Below are positions 25,147 through 33,919 of a stretch of DNA of 64,000 bases, piece after piece. Source of the stretch: Streptomyces sp. NBC_01351 (GTDB lineage: Bacteria > Actinomycetota > Actinomycetes > Streptomycetales > Streptomycetaceae); the NCBI RefSeq assembly GCF_036237315.1, contig NZ_CP108356.1, positions 1,116,001-1,180,000 on the forward strand, given 5' to 3'. Numbering within the stretch: the first letter of the stretch is position 1; each line of letters opens with the position of its first letter. Under the pieces are notes generated by a model. That model saw only the letters and a program-made list of their open reading frames with translations. It was not told where the DNA came from and made no database searches. Both the position numbers and the translations under genes were made by a program.

Positions 25147-26868
25147 ATGATCCGCATGCTGCTGCGCGTGCTGGGACACCAGCACTCCCGCCCGATGCGC
25201 CGCACCCTCGCCCTGATGACGACCACCGCGGTCGTCGAGGGCCTGTCCTACGCCCTGCTGCTGCCCGTGCTGCGGGCGCTGCTCGGGGACACGCCCGAGG
25301 ACGCCTGGCCCTGGCTGGGCGCGTTCGGCACCGCGGTCGGGGCGTATGCGGTGCTGCGCTACCTCAGCGACCTGTCGGGGTTCCGCGTCGGCACCACGCT
25401 GCTGCGCGGTGTCTACCACCGCCTCGGCGACCATCTGGCCCGGCTGCCCCTCGGGTGGTACGGCGCGGCCCGGGTGGGAGATCTGTCCGTGCTGGCCGGA
25501 CAGGGCGTGCTGCAGGCGATGAGCGTGATCGCACACCTGATGGCACCGTTCGTCTCCGCCGCCGTGACGCCGTTGACGATCGTCACCGTGATCCTCGCCG
25601 CCAACTGGCAGCTGGGCCTGGCCGCGCTGGCCGCCGTCCCCATCGTGGCGGCGATCCAGATCCTCACCGGTCGTTCGACCGCCGCCGAGGACGCGGAACG
25701 TGCCGCAGGCGACCGCGAGGCCGCCGACAGGGTCATCGAATACCTCCGGGCCCAGCCGGTGCTGCGCGCCGGCGGCCGGACCGCCGAACGCTTCCGGCTG
25801 CTGGACGACTCCCTGCAGCAGGTCCGGCAGGCCTCCCGCCGCTCCACGCTGTCCGCACTGCCCGGCGCGCTGGGGCTGACCCTGACGGTGCAGGCGGTGT
25901 TCACCGCGATGCTGGTCCTGGGCGCGTACCTCGCGCTCGGCGGGGGCATCGGGACCGCAGAACTGCTCACGATCCTGGTACTGGCCTCCCGCTGCGCGGA
26001 CCCGCTGCTGTCGCTGGCCGACCTCGGCGGCAAGCTCCGCGGCGCGCGCGGCGAACTGGTCCGGCTCGACGCCGTGCTGCGCACGGAGCCGCTGCCGCAG
26101 GACCCCGACCCGGTCCAACCGGTCGGTCACGGAGTGGAGTTCGACGCGGTCACCTTCCGGCACGGGGGCCACACGGTCTTCGAGAACCTGTCTCTGTCCG
26201 TCCCCGCCGGGCAGCGACTGGCCGTCGTGGGGCCTTCGGGTGCGGGCAAGACCACCCTGCTGCAGTTGCTCGCGCGGTTCCACGACGTGGACGCGGGCGC
26301 GGTGCGCGTCGGCGGCGCGGACGTACGCGCCGTCGGCACATCGGATCTGATGGCACGGTTCGCCATCGTCTTCCAGGACGTCTACCTCTTCGACGGCACG
26401 ATCGAGGACAACGTGCGCCTGGGCCGCCCCGACGCCACCGAAACCGAGGTGCGGGCAGCCGCGGCCGCGGCGCGACTGGACGAGGTGGTCGACCGCCTGC
26501 CGGACGGATGGGCGACCGGCGTCGGCGAGGGCGGCGCACGCCTGTCCGGCGGCGAGCGCCAGCGCGTCTCGATCGCCCGCGCGCTGCTGAAGGACGCGCC
26601 GATCGTGCTGCTGGACGAGGTCACCTCCGCGCTCGACCCCGTCAACGAGGCGGCCGTCCACACCGGCATCGAGCGCTTGATGGCAGGCCGAACCGTGATG
26701 ATGGTGGCCCACCGGATGCGGACCGTCCAACACGCCGACCGCATCGTCTTCCTCGACGCCGGCCACATAGTCGAGGAAGGCGGCCACGACGAACTGCTGC
26801 GCCGCGGCGGCCGCTACGCCGACTTCTGGAACCTCTCCCTGGTGCCCGGAACGCCGAACACCGGGTGA
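25147..26868 (+). CDS. ABC transporter, fused permease-ATPase (subunit 2, IrtA/YbtP-like)
   Basis: The 573-aa half-transporter starts MIRMLLRVLGHQHSRPMRR at ATG 25147 (GAGGAG about 12 nt upstream). An upstream in-frame GTG at 25030 would add a Pro/Arg-rich stretch unlike the family. It has six membrane helices and an ATPase domain: Walker A GPSGAGKTT, FVFQDVYLF-like Q-loop (IVFQDVYLFDG), signature LSGGERQRV, Walker B IVLLDEVTSALDPVNE. It forms a likely heterodimer with the preceding gene. Substrate is unknown; siderophore or lipopeptide-like substrates are plausible. Confidence 0.85.
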   Translation: MIRMLLRVLGHQHSRPMRRTLALMTTTAVVEGLSYALLLPVLRALLGDTPEDAWPWLGAFGTAVGAYAVLRYLSDLSGFRVGTTLLRGVYHRLGDHLARLPLGWYGAARVGDLSVLAGQGVLQAMSVIAHLMAPFVSAAVTPLTIVTVILAANWQLGLAALAAVPIVAAIQILTGRSTAAEDAERAAGDREAADRVIEYLRAQPVLRAGGRTAERFRLLDDSLQQVRQASRRSTLSALPGALGLTLTVQAVFTAMLVLGAYLALGGGIGTAELLTILVLASRCADPLLSLADLGGKLRGARGELVRLDAVLRTEPLPQDPDPVQPVGHGVEFDAVTFRHGGHTVFENLSLSVPAGQRLAVVGPSGAGKTTLLQLLARFHDVDAGAVRVGGADVRAVGTSDLMARFAIVFQDVYLFDGTIEDNVRLGRPDATETEVRAAAAAARLDEVVDRLPDGWATGVGEGGARLSGGERQRVSIARALLKDAPIVLLDEVTSALDPVNEAAVHTGIERLMAGRTVMMVAHRMRTVQHADRIVFLDAGHIVEEGGHDELLRRGGRYADFWNLSLVPGTPNTG

Positions 26869-26869
26869 C

Positions 26870-27436
26870 GGCCTGGCCGGCGTAGCCGTTCCGATTGTCC
26901 TCCTGGTCGCCCTGGCGCTCGTCACAGCCCTGGTCGTCACCGTCCGCCAGAGCGAGCGGCGGGTCCCGATCCAGTACTCCAAGCGCATGACGGGCCGCCG
27001 GCCGTACGGCGGCACGGCGACCCATGTCCCGGTCCGAGGCGGCCGGGGCGGGTTCGCGGTGATGATCCCCGCATCCCTGCTGCTTCTGCTGCCCGCTCCA
27101 CCGGCTCCCTGGGTCCTGGCGGCGTACGTCCTGCTCGCCTTCGGCTACGCGTTCCTCCCCGGAATCATCGAATTCCACGGCCGGCCGACCGCCGAGTACC
27201 TCGCCTACGTTCAGATGCGGATCGTCCTGGCCGGCGCGCTCGGCATGACGGTGGTCGCGCTGATCCCGGTGACGGCGCTCGCCCTGCCCGGCGTGCACGC
27301 GGATCACGCCGCCTTCGGCGTCACCACGCTGCTCATCGTCGCGCGCGTCGCCCTCGACACCGCGCTGCCCACCACCCGGCAGATCGAGTCCTGGCTGCTG
27401 AAGCCCGGCTACGAGCGGTTTCTCCGCCGAGGGTGA
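26870..27436 (+). pseudogene. secY: Remnant of a secY-like translocase gene (C-terminal half, no start codon)
   Basis: The frame read from 26870 gives SecY landmarks in order: a membrane segment VLLVALALVTALVVTV, then RRVPIQYSKRMTGRRPYGGT (SecY: RRIPVQYAKRM.GRR.YGGT), a hydrophobic SLLLLLP segment, PGIIEFHGRPTAEYLAYV (SecY: PGIRPGRPTEEYLDYV), RIVLAGALGMTVVALIP and FGVTTLLIVARVALDT, RQIESWLLKPGYERFLRRG. This covers roughly the last half of SecY. No ATG, GTG or TTG start precedes the conserved part, the first in-frame ATG (26987) falls inside it, and one loop/helix is shortened. It lies directly after the ABC gene stop. It is likely a decayed paralogue; the housekeeping secY is normally in the ribosomal-protein operon. 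Confidence 0.8.
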
Positions 27437-27454
27437 GCACAGGCCCCGGGGTTG

Positions 27455-27547
27455 GTCCGTGCAGTTGCCGCCCCGCTCGTCGCGCGCCCGGTCAGGGAGA
27501 GCTCTGGCGCCGCACCCTTCTCCGACGGGAGAAGAGCCGCACGGACC
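27455..27547 (+). other. Long-range stem-loop upstream of the spermidine-synthase-like gene
   Basis: GGTCCGTGC (27455-27463) pairs with GCACGGACC (27539-27547), closing a ~93-nt segment that contains a 7-bp inner hairpin CTTCTCC-GACG-GGAGAAG (27517-27534). It sits between the secY remnant and the next gene, 64-70 nt before the start codon. It may be a terminator-like or structured 5' leader. I could not match it to a known riboswitch. Confidence 0.4.
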
Positions 27548-27610
27548 CGTATCCGGTCGAATGAGGACTTTCACCATGCCGTAGACACGTTGCGTGCAAG
27601 GATGTCGGCC

Positions 27611-29146
27611 GTGACCAGATCGTCCTCCTCGCCTCTCGCCGAGGGCACGCCTCACACCCACGGCCTGGGTCCCCGTGTCGCCGCCGTGCTCGTGTTCGGG
27701 TCGTCGGCCGCGGTCCTGGTCGTGGAGATCGTCGCTCTGCGGCTACTGGCTCCCTACCTCGGCCTCACCCTCGAGACCAGCACCATGGTGATCGGCATCG
27801 CCCTCACCGCGATCGCCTTCGGCTCCTGGCTGGGCGGGCGCATCGCCGACCAGGTCAATCCACGCCGGCTCATCGGCCCTTCGCTGGGGGTCTCGGGAGC
27901 GGTCGTCGCGCTCACCCCTGCCGTGCTGCGCACCACGGCGGAGTGGGCACCTGCGCTGCTCTTGCTGATCGCGTCGCTGACCATCCTCGTGCCCGGCGCG
28001 CTGCTCTCCGCGGTGACGCCCATCGTGACCAAGCTGCGCCTCACCAGCCTCGCCGAAACCGGGACGGTCGTCGGCCGCTTGTCCGGCGTCGGGACCGTCG
28101 GCGCCATCGTCGGCAGCGTCCTCACCGGCTTCGTCCTCATCTCGCGGTGGCCGGTCAGCAACATCCTGATCGGCCTCGGAACCCTGCTGGTGGTCGGCTC
28201 GGCGCTGGTCGAGTGGCGAACGCGCGGGTGGAGCAGCACGCCCGCCCTGACGCTCGTGGTCGTTGCCGGCGGTCTCGCCACCACGGTCGCGCCCGGCGCC
28301 TGCGACACGGAGACCAGGTACCACTGCGCACGCGTCGTCGAGGACCCCGAACGGGGCAGCGGACGCACACTCGTTCTGGACGGCGTGCGGCACTCCTACG
28401 TCGACATCGACGACCCGACCTTCCTCAAGTTCGAGTACGTGCGCGCCATCGCGTCGGTGGTCGATGCCGCCTTTCCCCAGAGCAAGCCACTGGCGGCCCA
28501 CCACCTGGGCGGCGGCGGGCTCACCTTTCCCCGCTACCTCGCGGCCACGCGGCCCGGGACGCGCAGCCTCGTGTCCGAGATCGACAGCGGGGTCGTGCGC
28601 ATCGACCGCGACCGACTGGGTCTGGGATCAGCAGGCGGCATCGACGTACGCGTCGAGGACGGCAGGCTCGGCCTGCGGCGACTGGAAGCCGGCAGTCATG
28701 ACCTCGTCGTCGGCGACGCCTTCGGGGGCGTCAGCGTGCCGTGGCACCTCACCACGGTGGAAGCGATGACCGACGTACGGCGGGTGCTCACCGAAGACGG
28801 CCTGTACGTGGCCAACCTCATCGACCACGGCGGTCTGGCCTTCGCACGGGCCGAAGTGGCCACCATCAGCGAAAGCTTCGAACACGTCGCGCTCGTCGGC
28901 AAACCCGCCGACATCGGCCTCGACCCGGCGGCCACCCCCAAGGGCGGCAATCTGGTGGTGCTCGCCTCCAACCGGCCAATCGACGTCCGCGCGACCCAGA
29001 AAGCGCTGGACGCCCGGCAAACCGGCTGGAAGATCGCCACCGGCGACGACCTCGACTCCTGGATCGGCGATGCTCAACTGCTCACCGACGACCACGCGCC
29101 CGTCGACCAGCTCCTCCAGCCCCACGGCCCACGGAGCAGCCGGTGA
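27611..29146 (+). CDS. Membrane-anchored spermidine synthase-like (fused MFS-like/SAM-dependent) protein
   Basis: The 511-aa protein has about seven to eight N-terminal membrane segments (VAAVLVFGSSAAVLVVEIVALRLLAPYLG in outline at the start, LLLIASLTILVPGALLSAV) and a C-terminal Rossmann methyltransferase-like domain (~270-500) with AAHHLGGGGLTFPRYLA, VSEIDSGVVRIDRDRLG, DLVVGDAFGG. It resembles the fused-MFS/spermidine synthase family of actinobacteria. GTG 27611 is preferred because AAGGA lies 8 nt before it; ATG 27602 would overlap that site. The activity of such fusions is poorly known, and canonical polyamine-binding residues were not checked. Confidence 0.78.
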   Translation: MTRSSSSPLAEGTPHTHGLGPRVAAVLVFGSSAAVLVVEIVALRLLAPYLGLTLETSTMVIGIALTAIAFGSWLGGRIADQVNPRRLIGPSLGVSGAVVALTPAVLRTTAEWAPALLLLIASLTILVPGALLSAVTPIVTKLRLTSLAETGTVVGRLSGVGTVGAIVGSVLTGFVLISRWPVSNILIGLGTLLVVGSALVEWRTRGWSSTPALTLVVVAGGLATTVAPGACDTETRYHCARVVEDPERGSGRTLVLDGVRHSYVDIDDPTFLKFEYVRAIASVVDAAFPQSKPLAAHHLGGGGLTFPRYLAATRPGTRSLVSEIDSGVVRIDRDRLGLGSAGGIDVRVEDGRLGLRRLEAGSHDLVVGDAFGGVSVPWHLTTVEAMTDVRRVLTEDGLYVANLIDHGGLAFARAEVATISESFEHVALVGKPADIGLDPAATPKGGNLVVLASNRPIDVRATQKALDARQTGWKIATGDDLDSWIGDAQLLTDDHAPVDQLLQPHGPRSSR

Positions 29147-29160
29147 CGGGACGCACGAAA

Positions 29161-29190
29161 GGCCGCCCTCTCACGGATGAGAGAACGGCC
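29161..29190. terminator. Bidirectional hairpin between spermidine-synthase-like gene and tRNA
   Basis: GGCCG..CTCTCA pairs with TGAGAG..CGGCC around a CGGA loop, between the stop at 29146 and the 3' end of the tRNA at 29213. The arrangement, convergent transcripts sharing one hairpin, fits a two-way terminator. Confidence 0.65.
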
Positions 29191-29212
29191 TCCGACTTGC
29201 GTTTCCGCACAG

Positions 29213-29286
<74 letters not shown>

Positions 29287-29402
29287 TTGCGCCTTTGTCC
29301 GGTTCTTCGTGGGTTTCCCCTGCCCCGGCGGCACATGCAGAACATTACCCCACGCAGAGGGGTGTGCATGCACCGGTAATCGCCCCGGGGGAGGATGGGG
29401 TG

Positions 29403-29879
29403 GTGAACGCACGGGATCGGGATGTCGACGGGCGGGCGCGGAGTGCTCGGCCCAGGGATGGATTGGGGCGGCCCCTGCCCTACGGTGCGCCGGGGGTGGA
29501 GCGGCAGCCCGAGGGGGTGGTGCGCTCGCCCGCGGAGACCGTGCGCGAGGCGCAGCGGCTGCTGGACGCCGGGATGCCGTTCCACGCGCACGAGGTGTTC
29601 GAGGACGCCTGGAAGTCGGGGCCCGAGGCCGAGGCCCCGCTGTGGCGGGGCCTCGCGCAGCTCGCCGTCGGGCTGACGCACGCCGCGCGCGGGAACGCCG
29701 TCGGCGGGGCGCGGCTGCTGCGGCGCGGGGCCGGGGTCCTGGCCGGGCGAAAGGACGCGTACGGGATCGACGTGGCGGCGCTGGTCGGGTGGGCCCGCGA
29801 ACTGGCGGGACGGGTGGAGGCCGGCGAGCCCGTCGACGCGGCGGGCGAAGCGCCCCGGCTCGCCGGCCGGCCGGGCTGA
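29403..29879 (+). CDS. DUF309-family protein
   Basis: The 158-aa protein starts GTG 29403 with GGAGG upstream. Residues ~45-120 have the DUF309 pattern: AQRLLDAGMPFHAHEVFEDAWKSG in outline, then LWRGLAQLAVGLTHAARGN and ARLLRRG. The N-terminal ~40 residues are basic and disordered. The family is a small helical protein of unknown function, usually about 120-180 aa. It is a single gene, convergent with the VOC gene at a 3-nt gap. Confidence 0.85.
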   Translation: MNARDRDVDGRARSARPRDGLGRPLPYGAPGVERQPEGVVRSPAETVREAQRLLDAGMPFHAHEVFEDAWKSGPEAEAPLWRGLAQLAVGLTHAARGNAVGGARLLRRGAGVLAGRKDAYGIDVAALVGWARELAGRVEAGEPVDAAGEAPRLAGRPG

Positions 29880-29882
29880 GAC

Positions 29883-30275
29883 CTACGCGGCGGGCTGGAG
29901 CAGGTCCCAGCGGTTCCCGTACAGGTCCTCGAAGACCGCGACGGAGCCGTACGCCTCGTGGCGCGGCTCCTCCAGGAAGCGGACGCCCTCGGTGGTCATC
30001 CGGGCGTGGTCGCGCGCGAAGTCGTCGGTGTAGAGGAAGAAGCCGACGCGGCCGCCCGTCTGGTCTCCGACCCGGGAGCGCTGGGCCTCGTCCTTGGCGC
30101 GGGCCAGCAGGAGCGCCGATTCGGTGGCGCCTGGCGGGCGGACCACGACCCAGCGGGAGCCGTCCGGGCGTGCGGTGTCCTCGGCCAGGTCGAAGCCGAG
30201 GGCGCGGGTGTAGAAGTCGATGGCCTCGTCGTAGTCGTGGACCACGAGTGCGGTGAGGGCGATGTGGGAGGGCAT
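29883..30275 (-). CDS. VOC-family (glyoxalase/bleomycin-resistance fold) protein
   Basis: The 130-aa protein has paired beta-alpha-beta-beta-beta modules: HIALTALVVHDYDEAIDFYTRALGF (in outline) and GRVGFFLYTDDFARDHARM, ending VFEDLYGNRWDLLQPA, where Glu of EDLYGN is the usual metal ligand. The first-module His (H4) is present. It lies 4 nt after the lutC stop on the same strand and may be co-transcribed with the lut genes. Substrate is unknown. Confidence 0.85.
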   Translation of the reverse strand: MPSHIALTALVVHDYDEAIDFYTRALGFDLAEDTARPDGSRWVVVRPPGATESALLLARAKDEAQRSRVGDQTGGRVGFFLYTDDFARDHARMTTEGVRFLEEPRHEAYGSVAVFEDLYGNRWDLLQPAA

Positions 30276-30279
30276 GCCC

Positions 30280-30906
30280 TCATTGTGCGCCGAGGAGGAT
30301 CACTTCCAGGGTGCGGGGGCCGTGCACGCCCTCCACCCGGTCCAGTTCGATGTCGCTGGTGGCGGAGGGTCCGGAGATCCAGGTCAGCGGGCGGGTGGGG
30401 TCGAGGCGTTCGAGGGCCTGCGGTACGGAGTCCACCAGCTGCTCGGGGACGCGGACCACGCAGATGTGGTGGTCGGGGATCAGGGTGATGCGGCGGCGGC
30501 CCTGGTCGGGGCCGGCGTCGAGCACGATCGTGCCCGTTTCGGCGATGGCCAGGGCGCAGCCGGTGACCACGCTTTCGACCGCGTCCAGTTCGGCGGGGGT
30601 GGAGGCGGCCCGGTCGTGGATGCGGACCGGGTCGGCGGCCGCGAGCCAGTGCGGGGGCAGGGCGGGCGGTACGAGGACGGTCTGCGAGCCGCGCTCGGCC
30701 AGGAGCCGCATCAGCAGCAGGGCGATGCCGTCCTCGTCGGTGCGGTGGACCTTCGCACGGTACTCGGCGAGGTTCGCGGCGAGCAGGTCGGCGCTCTCGG
30801 CCGGGGTGCGGGCGCCGTGGACCCGCAGGTAGTCCCGGGGGACGGCGGAGTCCGGGCCGGAGGCGGCCCGGCGGATGCGGGCGAGGATGCGGTCCTTGCT
30901 GCTCAC
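30280..30906 (-). CDS. lutC: LutC, lactate utilization protein C
   Basis: The 208-aa LUD-domain protein starts GTG 30906 (MSSKDRILARIRRA), overlapping the lutB stop as GTGA. Typical segments are PADLLAANLAEYRAKVHR-like ADLLAANLAEYRAKVHR, IAETGTIVLDAGPDQGRR and PDHHICVVRVPEQLVDSVPQ. LutABC is a membrane-associated iron-sulfur complex that oxidises L-lactate to pyruvate. It is the third gene of a lutA-lutB-lutC operon. Confidence 0.92.
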   Translation of the reverse strand: MSSKDRILARIRRAASGPDSAVPRDYLRVHGARTPAESADLLAANLAEYRAKVHRTDEDGIALLLMRLLAERGSQTVLVPPALPPHWLAAADPVRIHDRAASTPAELDAVESVVTGCALAIAETGTIVLDAGPDQGRRRITLIPDHHICVVRVPEQLVDSVPQALERLDPTRPLTWISGPSATSDIELDRVEGVHGPRTLEVILLGAQ

Positions 30907-32381
30907 TGGGATGTCCCCCGTTCTCGGGTCCACCAGTCGCGGAAGGATTCCGCGGGGATGGCGGGCAGGGCTCGGGTGTCGGTCCAGGCCCGTCCGGGGC
31001 CGGGGAGGCGGCGGGGCGCCAGTCTGCGGGCCCGGGCCAGCAGGCGTTCTCCGGCGCGCAGGGCGCCCGGGCGGTCGAGGAGCAGCCGGGCGGCGCGCAT
31101 GGCGGCGCGTTCGGCGGTGTGCCCGTGCGCGGGGCGGAGGGTCACGCGGATGCCCTCCCGGGTAACCGGCCCGCCCTGGGCCACCCGCTCGCGCAGGTGG
31201 ACGAGGACCTCGGGGATGTCGATGGCGACCGGGCAGACCTCGTAGCAGGCCCCGCAGAGCGTGGAGGCGTAGGGCAGCGTGGCGTCGATCTCGCTGCCCG
31301 TGCCGCGCAGTTGGGGGCTGAGGATGGCTCCGATGGGGCCGGGGTAGACGGAGCCGTAGGCGTGGCCGCCGGCGCGTTCGTAGACGGGGCAGACGTTGAG
31401 GCAGGCCGAGCAGCGGATGCAGCGCAGGGCCTGGCGGCCGGTCTCGTCGGCGAGTGTGTCGGTGCGGCCGTTGTCGAGGAGGACGAGGTGGAAGGCGGAG
31501 GGCCCGTCGCCGGCAGCAGTGCCGGTCCACATCGTCGTGTACGGGTTCATCCGCTCGGCCGTCGAGGAGCGCGGCAGGGTCTGGAGGAAGACCTCCAGGT
31601 CGCGGAAGGTCGGGACGACCTTTTCGATGCCGACGACCGAGATCAGGGTCTCGGGCAGGGTCAGGCACATGCGGCCGTTGCCCTCGGACTCGAAGACGAC
31701 CATCGTGCCGGTCTCGGCGACCATGAAGTTGGCGCCGGAGACGGCTACTTCGGCGCGCAGGAACTTCTCGCGCAGGTGCAGGCGGGCCGCTTCGGCCAGC
31801 TCGCGGGGGTCGTCGCCGAGCCCTTCGGGGGCGGGGCGTCCCCAACTGCCCATTTCGGAGCGGAAGATGTCGCGGATCTCGCCCCGGTTGCGGTGGATGG
31901 CCGGGACCAGGATGTGCGAGGGCCGGTCGTGTCCGAGCTGGACGATGAGCTCGGCTAGGTCGGTTTCGTAGGCGGCGATCCCGGCGGCCTCCAGGGCCTC
32001 GTTGAGGCCGATCTCCTGAGTGGCCATGGACTTGACCTTGACCACTTCTCGCTCACCTGTGGCGCGCACGAGGTCCGTGACGATGCGGTTGGCCTCGTCC
32101 GCGTCGGCCGCCCAGTGGACGGTGCCGCCGGCGGCCGTCACCGACTCCTCCAACTGGAGGAGGTAGCAGTCGAGGTGACGGAGCGTATGGTCCTTGATCG
32201 CCTTTCCGGCGGCCCGCAGCCGGTCCCAGTCCTCCAATTCGGCCACGGCCCGCGCCCGCTTGTCGCGGATGGTGTGCGTGGCGTGCCGGAGGTTGGCGCG
32301 CAGTACCTCGTCCCGTACGGCTTCGCCGGCCGCTTCCGGGAAGGCGGGGAAGGCCGGCATGCCGAGATATGTGCCCGTCAT
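30903..32381 (-). CDS. lutB: LutB, iron-sulfur lactate utilization protein B
   Basis: The 492-aa protein has an N-terminal LUD domain (RDKRARAVAELEDWDRLR, VVKVKSMATQEIGLNEALE, NFMVAETGTMVVFESEGNGR) and two ferredoxin-type clusters, CIRCSACLNVCPVY and CGACYEVCPVAI (~residues 330-400), followed by a C-terminal domain. ATG 32381 overlaps the lutA stop by four bases; GAGGAGG lies 10 nt upstream. It carries electrons in the lactate oxidation complex with LutA and LutC. Confidence 0.94.
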   Translation of the reverse strand: MTGTYLGMPAFPAFPEAAGEAVRDEVLRANLRHATHTIRDKRARAVAELEDWDRLRAAGKAIKDHTLRHLDCYLLQLEESVTAAGGTVHWAADADEANRIVTDLVRATGEREVVKVKSMATQEIGLNEALEAAGIAAYETDLAELIVQLGHDRPSHILVPAIHRNRGEIRDIFRSEMGSWGRPAPEGLGDDPRELAEAARLHLREKFLRAEVAVSGANFMVAETGTMVVFESEGNGRMCLTLPETLISVVGIEKVVPTFRDLEVFLQTLPRSSTAERMNPYTTMWTGTAAGDGPSAFHLVLLDNGRTDTLADETGRQALRCIRCSACLNVCPVYERAGGHAYGSVYPGPIGAILSPQLRGTGSEIDATLPYASTLCGACYEVCPVAIDIPEVLVHLRERVAQGGPVTREGIRVTLRPAHGHTAERAAMRAARLLLDRPGALRAGERLLARARRLAPRRLPGPGRAWTDTRALPAIPAESFRDWWTRERGTSQ

Positions 32382-33133
32382 GACAGGGGTTCCTCCTCGG
32401 TCGCGGCCAGGATCTCCGCGAGGTGCACGGCCCGCAGCGGGGCGTCCGCGCGGCGCAGCAGGCCGTCGAGATGGGCGAGGCAGGAGTTGTCGGCGCCGCA
32501 CAGCACCTCGGCTCCGCTCGCGGCCGCGTTGTCGATCTTGTCGGTGCCCATGGCGGCCGACACGTCCGGGTTCTTGACGGCGAAGGTGCCGCCGAAGCCG
32601 CAGCACTCCTCCGCGCCGGGCAGTTCGACCAGGTCCAGCCCCTTCACGGCGGCCAGCAGCCTGCGCGGCCGGTCGCCGAGTCCGAGGCTCCGCAGCCCGT
32701 GGCAGGAGGGGTGGTAGGTGACTGTGTGCGGGAAGTACGCGCCGACGTCGGTCACCCCGAGTACGTCCACGAGGAACTCGGTGAGCTCGTACACGCGCGG
32801 CGCGAGCGATTCGGCCGCCTCGGCGAGCTCGGTGCCGCGCCCCTCCCCCGCGGCCTTGCGGCCGATCCGCGGGTAGTGCTCGCGGATCATCGCGGCGCAG
32901 GACCCGGAGGGCGTGACCACGTACTCGTATCCGGCGAAGGCCTTCGCCGTACGCCGCAGCAGCGGTTCCGTTTCGTGCCGATAGCCCGTGTTGTACTGCG
33001 GCTGGCCGCAGCAGCTCTGGGCCTCGGGGAAGTCCACGTCGACGCCGAGGCGCTCCAGGAGGCGCACGACGGCGATGCCGGTTCGGGGGTAGAGCGCGTC
33101 ATTGACGCAGGTGACGAACAGGGCGACGCGCAT
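32378..33133 (-). CDS. lutA: LutA, cysteine-rich CCG-domain lactate utilization protein A
   Basis: The 251-aa protein carries two CCG domains: VTCVNDALYPRTGIA with QSCCGQPQYNTGY and, later, TYHPSCHGLRSLG with EECCGFGGTFAVKNPDVS. This matches LutA/GlcF-like subunits that bind iron-sulfur clusters through CCG motifs. It is the first gene of the lut operon and is divergent from cobF with only 18 nt between starts, so the promoters must reach into the opposite coding regions. Confidence 0.94.
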   Translation of the reverse strand: MRVALFVTCVNDALYPRTGIAVVRLLERLGVDVDFPEAQSCCGQPQYNTGYRHETEPLLRRTAKAFAGYEYVVTPSGSCAAMIREHYPRIGRKAAGEGRGTELAEAAESLAPRVYELTEFLVDVLGVTDVGAYFPHTVTYHPSCHGLRSLGLGDRPRRLLAAVKGLDLVELPGAEECCGFGGTFAVKNPDVSAAMGTDKIDNAAASGAEVLCGADNSCLAHLDGLLRRADAPLRAVHLAEILAATEEEPLS

Positions 33134-33151
33134 GACGGGCAGAATAGCCGG

Positions 33152-33904
33152 GTGAAGAAGTTCTCAGTGATCGGCATAGGCGCGGGCGACCCGGACCACC
33201 TGACCCTCCAGGCGGTCAAGGCGATCGGCGCGGCGGACGCATTCCTCATCCTGGAGAAGGGTGAGGAGAAGGCGGACCTGACCGGGCTGCGGCGCGCGAT
33301 GCTCGAAGAGCACGCGCGCCCCGGCCACCGGCTGGTGGAGGGCCGCGACCCGGACCGGGACCGGGCCCCCGCCGACTACACCCCGACGGTGGACGGCTGG
33401 CGCAGTGCGCGGGCCGAGCTCTTCGAGCGGTTCATCGCGGAGGATCTGGCGGAGGGGGAGACCGGCGCGTTCCTGGTGTGGGGCGACCCGTCGCTGTACG
33501 ACTCCACGCTCGCGATCCTCGACGAGGTGCTGGAGCGGGGCCGGGTGGCCTTCGAGCACGAGGTCGTCCCCGGCATCAGCAGCGTCTCCGCCCTGCTGGC
33601 CCGGCACCGCACGAACCTGAACCGGGTCGGGCGGCCGGTCCAGATCACCACCGGGCGGCGGCTCGCGGAGGGCTGGCCGGACGAGGTGGACGACGTGGTG
33701 GTGATGCTGGATGCCCGGCACGCCTTCACGGCCCACCTGGACCAGGACCTCTTCATCTACTGGGGGGCCTACGTGGGCACCCCGGACGAGATCCTGGTCT
33801 CGGGGAAGCTGGCCGAGGTCGCGGGGCGGATCGAGGAGCTGCGTACCGAGGCCCGGGCCCGCAAGGGCTGGATCATGGACACGTACCTGCTGCGGCGCGG
33901 CTGA
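33152..33904 (+). CDS. cobF: CobF, precorrin-6A synthase (deacetylating)
   Basis: The 250-aa protein starts GTG 33152 (MKKFSVIGIGAGDPDHLTLQAVKAI). It has the tetrapyrrole methylase fold: GIGAGDPDHLT at the N-terminus, GAFLVWGDPSLYDSTL near residue 110 and VVPGISSVSALLARHR. CobF uses SAM to methylate C-1 of precorrin-5 with loss of acetate in aerobic cobalamin synthesis. It stands alone here, away from other cob genes, as often in Streptomyces. Confidence 0.93.
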   Translation: MKKFSVIGIGAGDPDHLTLQAVKAIGAADAFLILEKGEEKADLTGLRRAMLEEHARPGHRLVEGRDPDRDRAPADYTPTVDGWRSARAELFERFIAEDLAEGETGAFLVWGDPSLYDSTLAILDEVLERGRVAFEHEVVPGISSVSALLARHRTNLNRVGRPVQITTGRRLAEGWPDEVDDVVVMLDARHAFTAHLDQDLFIYWGAYVGTPDEILVSGKLAEVAGRIEELRTEARARKGWIMDTYLLRRG

Positions 33905-33919
33905 GCCCCCTCATCGCGC

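Noticed and set aside
27455..27547. Glycine or cobalamin riboswitch
   Set aside because: GGGAGAG-like and GC-stem elements suggested it, but the conserved aptamer core (CGAAGG.GCAA for glycine; B12 box for cobalamin) is absent.
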